This document shows positions 15,914 through 24,574 of a DNA stretch of 64,000 nt, piece after piece (positions within the stretch are counted from its first letter, which is position 1; each line of letters begins with the position of its first letter). The DNA is taken from the NCBI RefSeq assembly GCF_000266945.1, contig NC_018025.1:3352001-3416000 (forward strand), written 5' to 3'. The DNA is from Desulfomonile tiedjei DSM 6799 (lineage in GTDB: Bacteria > Desulfobacterota > Desulfomonilia > Desulfomonilales > Desulfomonilaceae). Under the pieces are notes generated by a model. That model was not told where the DNA came from and did no database searches. It saw nothing but the letters and a program-made list of their open reading frames with translations. The position numbers were made by a program, and so were the translations under genes.

Positions 15914-17655
15914 CAGTTTTGGCCTATGAGCATTCTAATTGTTTGAAGTCGATCCTGAATGAGTTCCTTGGAAACCGTGGCATACCGATCCGGCAGGATT
16001 TCTCTGGAGGTACACTCGAGGACTGCGAGAAGCTCCTGATATTCGCGCTGTCGCGCAATGTCGGACGGGATGAAATCTTTAGCTTCTTCGAGCACCATTT
16101 CCGGTGATAAAGAGCCCTCGATGACACGGCGACGTTTCAACTCAGTAACCAGTTGATCGAAATCCGCGGGAAAATATTCGTGGGTCAAACGAAGGAATTC
16201 TTCCTTATACGCAGAGGAAAAGTCCACAAGATCCACCCCGGCCTGGGAAAGAACGTGCTTGACGAAGGCCTCTTTTTCTTCTCCTTCGCTCGCGAATACG
16301 GGCAAATGCTCCCCTGCCCTGCCCGAGCGCTTTATATCCGGCTCCAACCTGTCGGGTCTGGCGGTGATGATGATCCACACTATTCGGCCGCGATTCTCAT
16401 CCGCGGACATCATCTTGAGAATATTCCCGAAAAGGCGTCTGTCAACATCGTGGGTCTGGGCGCTGCGACCTCCGATTTCAGTGTCGGCCTCGTCATAGAT
16501 GACCATGACATTGCCCATGGCTTCGAGAACGGAACGTATACGCTCCCAGTTTTTCTCAGTCTGTCCCACATAAGGTCCGCGGATATTCTTGAGGACAACG
16601 GCAATCCAGCCGCATTCTTTGGCGAACGCTTTGTATATGAACGTCTTGCCCACTCCGTTTGCACCCGGAACAAGTATTCCCACAGGCATTATGTCCGGAT
16701 CGCTCCCTCGAAGGCATGCTTTCAGCTCATTAAGCTTCTTGAGTAACCTGGACGCTCCGATGACCTTTTCAAAACCGTACGCAAGATTCGGGAACTCTAT
16801 GTGTCCTTCCAATTCTTTTTCGATAATTTCTTTTGATTTTTCAAAGATCAGATCGGGAGTCAGCGTGTTTCCCTTGTATGCAGCCTGTCGGAATATCTGG
16901 CGTATAGAAAGCAGCGTAAGACCGGCACTGCTGTAAGCAAGATGAGCCGATGAGACATCCGAGGAAACGTTCTCTTCTTTCAACAGGTATTCGATATAGC
17001 GTTTTCGCTCTTCTTCCTTGGGTCGATCTATTTTGATAGCCGAACAGTAGGGGAGATCGACAATGCGTTCGTTAATGCCGTTCAAGGTTTCGGCGGTCAT
17101 AAATACGATATCCGGAGAGGCAATGAACCCGCTGTCAGACAGCCAATTTTCCAGCGTGATGATCTTCAACCGATCGGAATCCAGCGCGACGTCACCGCGA
17201 AACGGCGGAGCAACAGCTTCCGCGTACCGGATAATAATTGCGAAGTCTTTGCGAATCGTCCTCCCGGGAGAATCTTCCTTCGGGACCATCACATTGAAGC
17301 GGGTCAGTTCCCTCATGACTGCGCATGCAACGATAACGTCCCCTCTTGATGATTCCAATACCGTCCGAAGTCTGGTCTCTCCCATGATGTTCGCGAGCAA
17401 CTGACGGTCGAGAGGATTGAGGAACGAGATGCCGGTTGCCGGATCGTAGAGCAGAACAATTCGCGGAGCAGTCGCCTTATCCGGTTTTATGAGGGCTTCA
17501 ACCAGGAAATCCACCAAGTTGACGTATCTGTCTTCCGACACCGGGTAGATATCTTTGGTATTCCCGTAAATAATAAACGCGTTCGATTGAGACGAAACGT
17601 ACTTTTCTTTTATTTTCCGAGCAAATTCTGGTGGTTCAGGACCATTCTCATTCAT
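15913..17655 (-). CDS. AAA+ ATPase encoded next to PspA
   Basis: A 580-aa protein. The C-terminal half (about 300-480) is a classical AAA domain: Walker A GANGVGKT (331-338), a pore-loop-like GPYVGQTEKN, Walker B VMVIYDEAD (about 383-391), a sensor-1 region IIITARPDRLEP and a second-region-of-homology arginine segment KRSGRAG. The N-terminal half (about 20-280) looks like an inactive ATPase fold without a Walker A (FIIYGNTKD... DIVFMTAETLNGINERIV). No membrane segments. It starts 59 bp downstream of pspA and overlaps tsaD by one base. By analogy with Vps4 acting on ESCRT-III, to which PspA is related, it might remodel PspA polymers; this is inference. Confidence 0.8.
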   Translation of the reverse strand: MNENGPEPPEFARKIKEKYVSSQSNAFIIYGNTKDIYPVSEDRYVNLVDFLVEALIKPDKATAPRIVLLYDPATGISFLNPLDRQLLANIMGETRLRTVLESSRGDVIVACAVMRELTRFNVMVPKEDSPGRTIRKDFAIIIRYAEAVAPPFRGDVALDSDRLKIITLENWLSDSGFIASPDIVFMTAETLNGINERIVDLPYCSAIKIDRPKEEERKRYIEYLLKEENVSSDVSSAHLAYSSAGLTLLSIRQIFRQAAYKGNTLTPDLIFEKSKEIIEKELEGHIEFPNLAYGFEKVIGASRLLKKLNELKACLRGSDPDIMPVGILVPGANGVGKTFIYKAFAKECGWIAVVLKNIRGPYVGQTEKNWERIRSVLEAMGNVMVIYDEADTEIGGRSAQTHDVDRRLFGNILKMMSADENRGRIVWIIITARPDRLEPDIKRSGRAGEHLPVFASEGEEKEAFVKHVLSQAGVDLVDFSSAYKEEFLRLTHEYFPADFDQLVTELKRRRVIEGSLSPEMVLEEAKDFIPSDIARQREYQELLAVLECTSREILPDRYATVSKELIQDRLQTIRMLIGQN

Positions 17656-17714
17656 AGTCTTGCTTGTAGATCGAGGATGCCGAGCCGGATTTTTACTCTG
17701 GAAGTATAGTGATT

Positions 17715-18461
17715 TCAGCCGAGTTCTCTCTCTCGATCGGGTGTTCCGGCTTTAACCCCGGTTCTTGCTTTGAGCAGCTCGTCAAATTTTGATGCAGCTT
17801 CTCGTTCCGCCCCCACTTGTTCGTACGTGCGGTCCTGAGTGGCCAGAGTCGCACTGCTCATCTCAGTGGCAATTTTGGCCCGGGAACGCATTGTGGCAAC
17901 TTTTTCTCGGATCGCGACAATAGATTCGTCAACGGCCGTTTCGCCCAGACCTCTCAGCCTGTCTTCAAGATGAAGGACCTGCTGGGTGGAGACAAACTCT
18001 GCGATCATCTCTCCTTGTTCTCTTTGGAGTCGCGTGATCTCTTCAGTAAACGAGCGCAACCGCATTTTGTATTCTTCGACTTTGGTCCGTTGGGATTCGA
18101 ACTCCGTTACCAACGTTGCCTGTTTTTCGTCAATCTCCTTGATACGGGCCAGATAACGTGTTCCTGCCTCACGGTGCGCAGGATTATTGGGATCTGATTC
18201 TGCGGAAGCCAAAGCTCCGTCGAGCTTCTTTTGCAGCTCCACTTCTTCCCTTTCAAGATCTCTCAGGGTTGTCTCGGTGCGATCGCGTTCCCGTGCCAGA
18301 AGTGCAACTGCGTTCTCCATTTCTTTGTAGCGCTTCTTTGCTTGATCGATTGCTGTGGCATAGGTCGCACGTATAGCTTCCGGGCTCGAGGACACCACAT
18401 CATCGCCGGCAGTGATAAATATTCCGCGTATTCTGGCCCACAGTTTTCCAAAGAAACCCAT
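17715..18461 (-). CDS. pspA: PspA/IM30 (Vipp1) family membrane-maintenance protein
   Basis: A 248-aa, almost wholly helical protein. The N-terminus MGFFGKLWARIRGIF is a possible membrane-binding amphipathic helix, followed by long coiled-coil stretches (about 30-190) with YKEMENAVALLARERDRTETTL and heptad-rich segments, and a C-terminal helix. Length is a little above E. coli PspA (222). AAGGAG stands eight bases before the ATG. PspA-family proteins polymerise on stressed inner membranes and share the ESCRT-III fold. No pspF, pspB or pspC is nearby; an AAA+ gene follows instead. Confidence 0.85.
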   Translation of the reverse strand: MGFFGKLWARIRGIFITAGDDVVSSSPEAIRATYATAIDQAKKRYKEMENAVALLARERDRTETTLRDLEREEVELQKKLDGALASAESDPNNPAHREAGTRYLARIKEIDEKQATLVTEFESQRTKVEEYKMRLRSFTEEITRLQREQGEMIAEFVSTQQVLHLEDRLRGLGETAVDESIVAIREKVATMRSRAKIATEMSSATLATQDRTYEQVGAEREAASKFDELLKARTGVKAGTPDRERELG

Positions 18462-18515
18462 TTTCGATTCTCCTTTGTCAGGGGGAACACCAGGAATGGA
18501 GATTGTTACGCCGCC

Positions 18516-18543
18516 ATTTTATCGAGGATCGCCCCGGTGTCAA
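18516..18543 (-). promoter_or_regulatory. Sigma-70-type promoter upstream of pspA
   Basis: On the minus strand a TTGACA (18543-18538) is followed after 16 bases by TAAAAT (18521-18516), about 55 bases before the pspA start codon. No sigma-54 type GG-N10-GC element was seen, unlike the enterobacterial psp operon. The downstream run pspA-AAA-tsaD-hpt-channel could be read from here. Confidence 0.6.
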
Positions 18544-18611
18544 GCACGATAGGCCTTGTGCACAGGCCGTTCCGATTCAAATTTGTGAGGTTGCCTCGTG
18601 GTCGGGAAAGA

Positions 18612-19178
18612 CTACTCGATGGTCGCATTCGATTCGATAAGCCAGCTTTCGAGTTCGGACCAGTTATGAAATCTTTTCGTGACAGGTATTTTGGTCTCAC
18701 GATTCCACGGCTGAACCATAAGCCCCACCCCGATCCCCATATCGAGATAATCCTGTAGATGAGCGGGATCGTCCTCGACAATGAAATCCACCGCGTGGTC
18801 CGCCAGGAAGGAGCGCTTGTCCCTGTTCCCGCCGATCACGATCATTTCAGGAACGGTGGGATTCCAGGGAAGAGCTTCGAGCTGTCTCAAGGCTGTTTCC
18901 GGTGCGTGACGTCCTGTTATAAAAAGCAGAGGAGAATTTAACTGCTTATACAATCTGCTCAATGTCAACACTGCGCCCGCATAAGGTTCGATCTTCTTCC
19001 GGGCAAACATGTAGGTCACTGCATCGTTCAATACGTTAAAATCAAGTCCCAGAGGTTCCAATTCCCATGATTTCAGATCGCTCGGCTGCAAATTTCGGCC
19101 GGTCAAAGCGTTCACACGCTCAAGAATTACCTCAATCGACCTGAGAACCACTCCGTCTACATCGAATGCAATTCTCAT
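18612..19178 (-). CDS. HAD-superfamily phosphatase (5'-nucleotidase-like)
   Basis: A 188-aa protein with the four HAD motifs: AFDVDGVV (nucleophile and acid aspartates), FITGRH (Ser/Thr motif), the lysine in GGNRDKRSF, and the acidic FIVEDDP. A small helical cap sits between motifs I and II. The pattern fits the 5'(3')-deoxyribonucleotidase/NT5C-like C1 subclass. It stands between pspA and the ABC-2 exporter in the same direction; co-transcription with pspA is unlikely because of the promoter in the 150-bp gap. Confidence 0.75.
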   Translation of the reverse strand: MRIAFDVDGVVLRSIEVILERVNALTGRNLQPSDLKSWELEPLGLDFNVLNDAVTYMFARKKIEPYAGAVLTLSRLYKQLNSPLLFITGRHAPETALRQLEALPWNPTVPEMIVIGGNRDKRSFLADHAVDFIVEDDPAHLQDYLDMGIGVGLMVQPWNRETKIPVTKRFHNWSELESWLIESNATIE

Positions 19179-19208
19179 ATATGAGAGCTCCCTCTCTTAT
19201 GTCCGTCA

Positions 19209-19958
19209 TTACGCGGGCATTCTCTCGAAGAGAAAAGCCCCTGCTAACGTTGCCACGACAGAGAATACCACAAGTACGGCAAGATCGAGCAAAGGAGAAA
19301 ATTCATAAGGACCGCCCAACGCGAATCGCATCCCATCAATGCCATAGGTGAGAGGATTGATTTTCGTCAGGATCGAAAGCCATTCGGGAATTCCTTCCAA
19401 AGGAAATAGAGCGCCGGAAAGAAAGAACACCGGCATAATAAGAAAATTCATGATCAACTGGAATCCGTGAGGATCGCTCATCAAGGCCGCAGCAGCTATG
19501 CCGAGCGCTACGAAAGCCGCAGAGATCACAAACATGAATACCAGTGCAGCCAACATACCGAAAATATCGACCCGCACAAGCCCCGCTATGGCCAGTGCGG
19601 CCAATAGCAGGCACCCTTTGATCATAGAAGTCGTTACCGTACCAATCGTTTTTCCGGCCATGATCGATACACGGCTGACCGGCGCAACAAGTATTTCCTT
19701 GAGGAATCCGAACTGCCTGTCCCAGAGGACACTCAGTCCGCCGAACATGGAGGAAAACAGCAAAGTCATGCCGATAATTCCCGGTCCGATGAACTGGACG
19801 TACGAGACACCGCCCCTGTACTGGAAGAAACCGCTGAATCCGGTTCCCAGGACAACGAGGAACAGCACCGGGAACGCCATGGACCCCACCAGCCTGCTCT
19901 TGTTCCTGACGAACTTCTTCATCTCCCGGAGCCACAAGGTGTATATCGTAGAGATCAT
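19209..19958 (-). CDS. ABC-2 type transporter permease (DrrB-like)
   Basis: A 249-aa inner-membrane protein with six hydrophobic helices and the ABC-2 membrane-domain pattern: LWLREMKKFVRNKSRLVGS at the cytoplasmic N-terminus, then FIGPGIIGMTLLFSSMFGGLSVLWDRQFGFLKE and the late SGALFPLEGIPEW loop. It exports a substrate with the ATPase encoded just upstream (ATGA overlap). DrrAB/NodIJ-type pairs export lipids, drugs or glycolipids; the substrate is unknown. Confidence 0.87.
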   Translation of the reverse strand: MISTIYTLWLREMKKFVRNKSRLVGSMAFPVLFLVVLGTGFSGFFQYRGGVSYVQFIGPGIIGMTLLFSSMFGGLSVLWDRQFGFLKEILVAPVSRVSIMAGKTIGTVTTSMIKGCLLLAALAIAGLVRVDIFGMLAALVFMFVISAAFVALGIAAAALMSDPHGFQLIMNFLIMPVFFLSGALFPLEGIPEWLSILTKINPLTYGIDGMRFALGGPYEFSPLLDLAVLVVFSVVATLAGAFLFERMPA

Positions 19959-20986
19959 CGTCTCCGTCTCAACATGAGAATACGCATCCTCTCCGTCGGT
20001 TCGGCTACTTCCGATTCGCGTATTTCCCTGCCCGTCAACTCAATGAACACATCTTCAAGGTTCGGTTTTCTCATTGAAACCGAGGTAATGGCCACTCCGA
20101 ACGTCTGCGCGGTTTGAAATACTCTCGGAATAATCGCCTCTCCCTGATTTACGGTCAGAAGAATCCGACCGTTTTCCAATGCAACATCCTGTACGCCTTC
20201 CATTGCCACCAACTCGTCCGCGAATCTCTCTTGGGGGGGCGAGACTTCCAATTCAAGGAGTTCCCCTCCCAAACGGGCTTTCAGGTTTTGAGGCGTATCC
20301 AGAGCCACAATTCTTCCGCTGTCGATAATGGCTATCCTGGAACACAACTGATCGGCCTCATCCATATAATGAGTCGTGAGGATGATCGTCGTTCCGAAGA
20401 CCTCCTTGAGATTCTCTATGTACGCCCAGATTTTTCTTCTCGTCTGAGGGTCCAGGCCGAGAGTCGGTTCATCCAGAAAGAGCACCTGCGGCATATGCAT
20501 GAGACCCCGGGCAATTTCAAGTCTTCTCCGCATTCCCCCAGAATAGGTTTTGACCAGATAATTCTTTCGGTCTTTCAGATCGACGAGTTCCAGCACTTCA
20601 TCAATTCGCCTCCGGCGCAGTGCTGCTGCAAGTCCGTACAATCTGCCATGGAAATCAAGGTTCTCCTCACCCGTGAGATCTTCATCAAGACTAGGATCTT
20701 GAAACACTATACCAATGCATTTTCGGACTTTGGCCTGTTCACGCTCGATGTTCCTCTCGCAAACCATCGCGGTTCCGGATGTCTGCTTGAGTATTGTGGC
20801 CAGAATGGAAATGAGCGTGGTCTTGCCTGCCCCGTTGGGACCGAGCAAGCCGAAAAGTTCGCCCTGTTCGATCTCCAGGCTTATTTCATTCAGTGCGGTG
20901 ACGCCTCCGAACTTCTTGACGAGTGCGTCTATGGTTATTACTGCGGAAACGGGGCATCCTCCAATGAGAAGAAGGGAACAGCACAA
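19955..20986 (-). CDS. ABC exporter ATP-binding protein (DrrA-like)
   Basis: An ATPase of about 340 aa with Walker A GPNGAGKTT, Q-loop FQDPSLDEDLTG, signature YSGGMRRRLE, Walker B VLFLDEPTLGLDP and H-loop TTHYMDEA. A C-terminal DrrA-like domain ends in an arginine cluster that overlaps the permease start. The start is unresolved: the domain begins at AVITIDALVKKFGG near 20940, but no ATG, GTG or TTG lies in frame within 40 bases upstream. TTG at 20986 is the nearest, without a ribosome-binding site. A GGAGGATGCCCCG stretch at about 20951-20965 would supply an ATG if one C were absent. Confidence 0.85.
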   Translation of the reverse strand: MCCSLLLIGGCPVSAVITIDALVKKFGGVTALNEISLEIEQGELFGLLGPNGAGKTTLISILATILKQTSGTAMVCERNIEREQAKVRKCIGIVFQDPSLDEDLTGEENLDFHGRLYGLAAALRRRRIDEVLELVDLKDRKNYLVKTYSGGMRRRLEIARGLMHMPQVLFLDEPTLGLDPQTRRKIWAYIENLKEVFGTTIILTTHYMDEADQLCSRIAIIDSGRIVALDTPQNLKARLGGELLELEVSPPQERFADELVAMEGVQDVALENGRILLTVNQGEAIIPRVFQTAQTFGVAITSVSMRKPNLEDVFIELTGREIRESEVAEPTERMRILMLRRRR

Positions 20987-21044
20987 AGCCGCTGACTTAT
21001 CGGCGATGACGTCGGGCCCAGACAGATTTCCTTGCTCAGGCTGT

Positions 21045-22505
21045 TCATTGTTTGAGCTTGTCTTTGAGCAGTTGTCCCAGCGTGCCAAAAGAGGACTCAC
21101 GATTCCTGCCGCTCACGAATTCCTTGAACTGTTCATCTTCAGCATTTTTCTTCAGAGTTTTCGTGCTCAAAGAAATCTTGCCCGAATCGGGCTCGATGGA
21201 TAGGACCTGCACCTGGAGTCTGGAGTCCAAAGGAAATCTCCCCCGAAGATCGCCGCTCCGGCCGTCGCCAATTTCCGAAACATGCAGAAGCCCTGTTTTG
21301 TTCCCGGGAAGGCTGACGAATACACCATAATCCTTCACGGACTCTACCGTTCCTTCTACCACGTCCCCGGACTGCAGTGCTGCATGCCCTTCGGATTCTT
21401 CAGTCGTCACGGAGTGCTTGAGCTCCAAACCTATGCGACGAGCGCCCTGATCGACAGACAAAACGCGAGCTTCCACGGAATCCCCTTCCGAGAGCACCTC
21501 TTTCGGATGATTGATCCGACGCCCCATGCCCAGATTGGAAATATGGATCAATCCTTCGATTCCCGGCTCCAATTCTACGAATGCACCGAAATTCATCAAT
21601 TTCTTGACTGTCCCGCGAATTACGGATTGCTCCGGAAAGCGCTGTGCAACAGTATCCCAGGGGTCTTCGAGAACCTGTTTCATGCTCAGGGATATACGCC
21701 TGTTCGCCCAATCCAAATCCATGACTTTGACAGAAACCGATTCCCCTGTCTTGAGTACGTCCGATACATCCGCAACCCGATACCACGCGAGTTCGGACAT
21801 CGGGATAAGACCTTCGACTCCCCCGATATCGACGAAAGCTCCAAAGGGGGCGAGTTTTTGGACCGTTCCCTGAATAATGTCACCGGGCTTGAGGGTCTTC
21901 TTCAGTTCTTCGGCCTGTCGCATGCGTTCCTCTTCCATTATGGCTCTTCGGGACACCACAATGTTCCTTCCACGATCGGAATATTCCGCTATGCGGAATG
22001 AGAAACGCTTTCCGATGTAATCATCCGGCATGCCACCAGACTGAATATCTATCTGCGAAAACGGACAGAAGGCCTGCTTGCCGAAAATGGTTACGGTATA
22101 ACCGCCCTTTCTTTCTCCGGTAACAACCCCTTCGACGGGCACTCCGCTCTTTTGGGCTCCTCTGATTGCATCCTCACCGGCAGCAGCAGTCATCTTAATG
22201 CTTAGCAATACTTCGCCGGCCCGGGTGCTGACCACATATGCGGAAATCGTATCTCCAACTCGGACCTTTAGCTCACCATCATCATCCAACAGCTCTTCAC
22301 GAGATATCGCCCCCTCGGTTTTGGCCCCGATATCGACAAAAATCCATTCAGAACCGATGGAGACGACAGTTCCTTCTATCTTGGTGTCGCGCTGGACGCG
22401 AGTATCCTGTTGCTTTGAGCTGGCTTCAAAAAGCGATGTAAAATCCTCTTGTTCCTCTTCCTCGACCGGAGAGAAAGGTACATCTCCCGGCTGGTTCTCT
22501 GTCAT
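21045..22505 (-). CDS. S1 RNA-binding-domain protein, ribosomal protein S1-like
   Basis: A 486-aa protein with about five S1 (OB-fold) repeats. Clear repeats read GTVVSIGSEWIFVDIGAKTEG, then GTVQKLAPFGAFVDIGGVEG, GTVKKLMNFGAFVELEPGIEG and GTVESVKDYGVFVSLPGNKTG; one near residues 125-200 is more diverged. An acidic N-terminal tail is present. Canonical S1 has six repeats and is longer, so this may be a second S1-like protein or the cell's only short form. ATG at 22505 is chosen (AAGGG nine bases upstream) over a GTG at 22511. It could bind mRNA leaders for translation or RNA turnover. Confidence 0.82.
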   Translation of the reverse strand: MTENQPGDVPFSPVEEEEQEDFTSLFEASSKQQDTRVQRDTKIEGTVVSIGSEWIFVDIGAKTEGAISREELLDDDGELKVRVGDTISAYVVSTRAGEVLLSIKMTAAAGEDAIRGAQKSGVPVEGVVTGERKGGYTVTIFGKQAFCPFSQIDIQSGGMPDDYIGKRFSFRIAEYSDRGRNIVVSRRAIMEEERMRQAEELKKTLKPGDIIQGTVQKLAPFGAFVDIGGVEGLIPMSELAWYRVADVSDVLKTGESVSVKVMDLDWANRRISLSMKQVLEDPWDTVAQRFPEQSVIRGTVKKLMNFGAFVELEPGIEGLIHISNLGMGRRINHPKEVLSEGDSVEARVLSVDQGARRIGLELKHSVTTEESEGHAALQSGDVVEGTVESVKDYGVFVSLPGNKTGLLHVSEIGDGRSGDLRGRFPLDSRLQVQVLSIEPDSGKISLSTKTLKKNAEDEQFKEFVSGRNRESSFGTLGQLLKDKLKQ

Positions 22506-22541
22506 GGCCACAATCCCTTCTTCATGTATTCGGAATTCTTG

Positions 22542-22694
22542 TTACCTTTTTTTGCCGCGGGTTGCAAGAGGCCCCAGTTTCTGGTAATAGGATAGAATAG
22601 GCTGCAATTCGACAGTTTTTTCATATGGACATTCGTCCAGGCTTGACGAGTTGTTGCCCCATGAGGCATTCACCCCCAGTTTATAGCAATACAT
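22542..22694 (-). CDS. Candidate small protein, 50 aa
   Basis: This short frame sits 36 bp before the S1-like gene on the same strand and has protein-like composition (WGNNSSSLDECPYEKTVE, then LQPILSYYQKLGPLA, ending RGKKR). The same frame is open upstream to about 22810 with a hydrophilic, Ser/Pro/Glu-rich sequence, so the true start may be earlier; ATG 22694 has no good ribosome-binding site. Two cysteines are present. No family was recognised. It may be coupled to the S1-like gene. Confidence 0.4.
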   Translation of the reverse strand: MYCYKLGVNASWGNNSSSLDECPYEKTVELQPILSYYQKLGPLATRGKKR

Positions 22695-22814
22695 CTCTAC
22701 GGGTACAGGATAGCTGCCGCTTGAATCGGGCTCGGATTCTTCATTGCTGGTAGGGGTTGATCCGCTTTTTTGTCTGGGCTCCAGTTTTCCTGAGGTAGAG
22801 GAGGCTTTTTATCC

Positions 22815-23873
22815 ATGCCAGCATTGCGACGGAGTGAAATAGGATGGAACGAGAGATTCCGTCGATGTTTGTATTTCTTCTTGAGAGATGAATTGGACAG
22901 CGTTCTGATTACGCAAAGCCTTATCGAATCCTATAAAGCTTTCAAAGAAAAGGGACAAGAATATCCATTCGTCGAAATGAGAGAGTTAAAACCGAGAGCA
23001 AAGATCCACGGTCGCGAGTATCCGGAACACAAACAATTTATCGTAATCTTTAATGAAGAGATGCTCCCGTCCGATGCAAAGCTCTTTATAAGATTCTTTG
23101 ATTCAAATAAAGTTACAAAAGAGAATTTAATGCTGCTTTCGGTATTCGATCTTCAAGATGTGTTTCATCAAAGGATGCGCTATTTTGAAGATACGGAATT
23201 TGTAAGTCTGCTGAAGAAATTATTGGGAGCAGATTACGCACTGCTGATTCAACGGGATCCCAGTGTCAAAGCCAGATATAGGTTCGGTCTCAGTCATTTT
23301 CACGTTCGCATCGATTGGCCTGTTGCGGCTGCTGCCCAGGACCTCGGGCGGTATCTGCGATACGTGTCGAAAGATCTGTACGAGAAAGGTGAAAAAACAG
23401 GGGAACTGCTACAGCAGAAACTCTATGAGTATTACGGATTCTACCATACTGCAGGAGGCCGCAGGACGGCCGGCATTGTGGCAGCCCGCTTTCTGGCACG
23501 TTACGATTTTATCTCTACTGTGTATATTGCATCGTCAGAGGCACGCACTCTTATTCGGACATCCGAGCAAGGAGTCTCCAAATATGTGCTCATAAGAGTG
23601 CCAAATTCGGACATCGAAGATTTGGCAAAGATAGCCAAAATGAAAGAAAGCGATTTTTCTTCAGCGTACTTGATCGATAGAGCCCCTGATTACGGCGTGG
23701 GGATTTTTCAGGTCAAGTACGCTCACAATGAATATTCCACGCCTCCCGCGGACGGAAAACTGCGTGAGTTAAATCCTGAATACCACTGGCTGAACGTCGA
23801 TCTACAGCTTCTGATCCCCCCTCCGACGAGCGGAGATGCCAGACCTCTCATCTATTCGCGGGTGTATGGCTGA
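22815..23873 (+). CDS. Hypothetical protein, 352 aa
   Basis: No family was recognised. The protein is soluble, without a signal peptide or membrane segment, rich in Tyr, Phe, Arg and Lys. Segments of note are FLRDELDSVLITQSLIESYKAF, HKQFIVIFNEEMLPSDAKLFIRF, and a repeated motif style (YVLIRVPNSDIEDLAKIAKMKESD). GAGGAGG lies about ten bases before the ATG. It is divergent from the S1-like gene and stands alone before a 142-bp gap. Codon use is more AT-rich than its neighbours by eye, which may suggest transfer. Confidence 0.65.
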   Translation: MPALRRSEIGWNERFRRCLYFFLRDELDSVLITQSLIESYKAFKEKGQEYPFVEMRELKPRAKIHGREYPEHKQFIVIFNEEMLPSDAKLFIRFFDSNKVTKENLMLLSVFDLQDVFHQRMRYFEDTEFVSLLKKLLGADYALLIQRDPSVKARYRFGLSHFHVRIDWPVAAAAQDLGRYLRYVSKDLYEKGEKTGELLQQKLYEYYGFYHTAGGRRTAGIVAARFLARYDFISTVYIASSEARTLIRTSEQGVSKYVLIRVPNSDIEDLAKIAKMKESDFSSAYLIDRAPDYGVGIFQVKYAHNEYSTPPADGKLRELNPEYHWLNVDLQLLIPPPTSGDARPLIYSRVYG

Positions 23874-24015
23874 GCTGTTTCGTTTCCTGCACCGAACAGG
23901 TCAGAGGATTGCTGCCAGGCAGCGCTCCTTGCACTGACAATCGCTCAGTCTCTTAAACACAGACATATCGCGCAAGACCGAAATGACGAAGCATCAGGGG
24001 AACTACCGCATTGGC

Positions 24016-24435
24016 TCAGTCCAATTCTTTGCCCGTGGTGGTCATCGTAATCTTGCCGTGCTTGACTCCCCGTGTGGAAATCAACTGTTCCCCGGCTTTG
24101 CGCACCTCTTCGGAACCACCGCGCATGATAAGGACCTCAAGACAATTGTGCTGGTCGAGATGGACGTGCACCGCCGAAACGATAAGATCGTGTTTGGTGT
24201 GCTGAATTTCCGTCAATTTCTGAGCTAGATCGCTTTGCTCGTGATTGTAAACTACCGTTACCGTCCCTACCACGTCGTGCGTAGATTGGCTCCATTCGTG
24301 ATCCACCAGGCGATCCCGTATGAGATCGCGAATAGCTTCAGACCGGTTTGTATACCCCTTGTTCGAAATAAGTTCGTCAAACCTTTCCAACAGATCGTCA
24401 GGAATGGAAACCCCGAATCTCACCAGATCCGCCAT
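24016..24435 (-). CDS. nikR: Nickel-responsive transcriptional regulator
   Basis: A 139-aa NikR. It has an N-terminal ribbon-helix-helix (VRFGVSIPDDLLERFDELI, then YTNRSEAIRDLIRDRLVD) and a C-terminal ACT-like metal-sensing domain. Expected Ni ligands are visible as a histidine in HTKHD, the VHVHLDQHNCLEV cluster (two His and one Cys) and neighbours. GGGAGG lies seven bases before the ATG. It represses nickel uptake genes when Ni(II) is bound. No nik transporter is in the window; nickel enzymes (hydrogenase, CODH) would be expected elsewhere. Confidence 0.93.
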   Translation of the reverse strand: MADLVRFGVSIPDDLLERFDELISNKGYTNRSEAIRDLIRDRLVDHEWSQSTHDVVGTVTVVYNHEQSDLAQKLTEIQHTKHDLIVSAVHVHLDQHNCLEVLIMRGGSEEVRKAGEQLISTRGVKHGKITMTTTGKELD

Positions 24436-24478
24436 GAATCGACCTCCCGCTCAGGATGCATTGTGTGTGCGATAGAGT

Positions 24479-24489
24479 ATATCAGATAT
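24479..24489. promoter_or_regulatory. 11-bp palindrome upstream of nikR
   Basis: ATATCAGATAT is a perfect odd palindrome 44 bases upstream of the nikR start codon. It shares TCAGATAT with the palindrome in the thioredoxin promoter at 25892-25905. It could be an operator, but it does not match the known NikR GTATGA-N16-TCATAC site. Confidence 0.35.
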
Positions 24490-24535
24490 GAACGTTCAAT
24501 GTACAAAAGAAGCGCGTCTATTCGGAGGAGGCAGA

Positions 24536-24565
24536 GGAAACGCCGGGCGCTAACCCGGCATTTCC
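24536..24565 (-). terminator. Hairpin downstream of the arsR-like gene
   Basis: Stem GGAAATGCCGGG/CCCGGCGTTTCC around TTAGCG, nine bases after the ArsR-family stop. No U-run follows, so it may be a weak or factor-assisted terminator or an mRNA-protecting hairpin. Confidence 0.5.
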
Positions 24566-24574
24566 GGAATTCTC

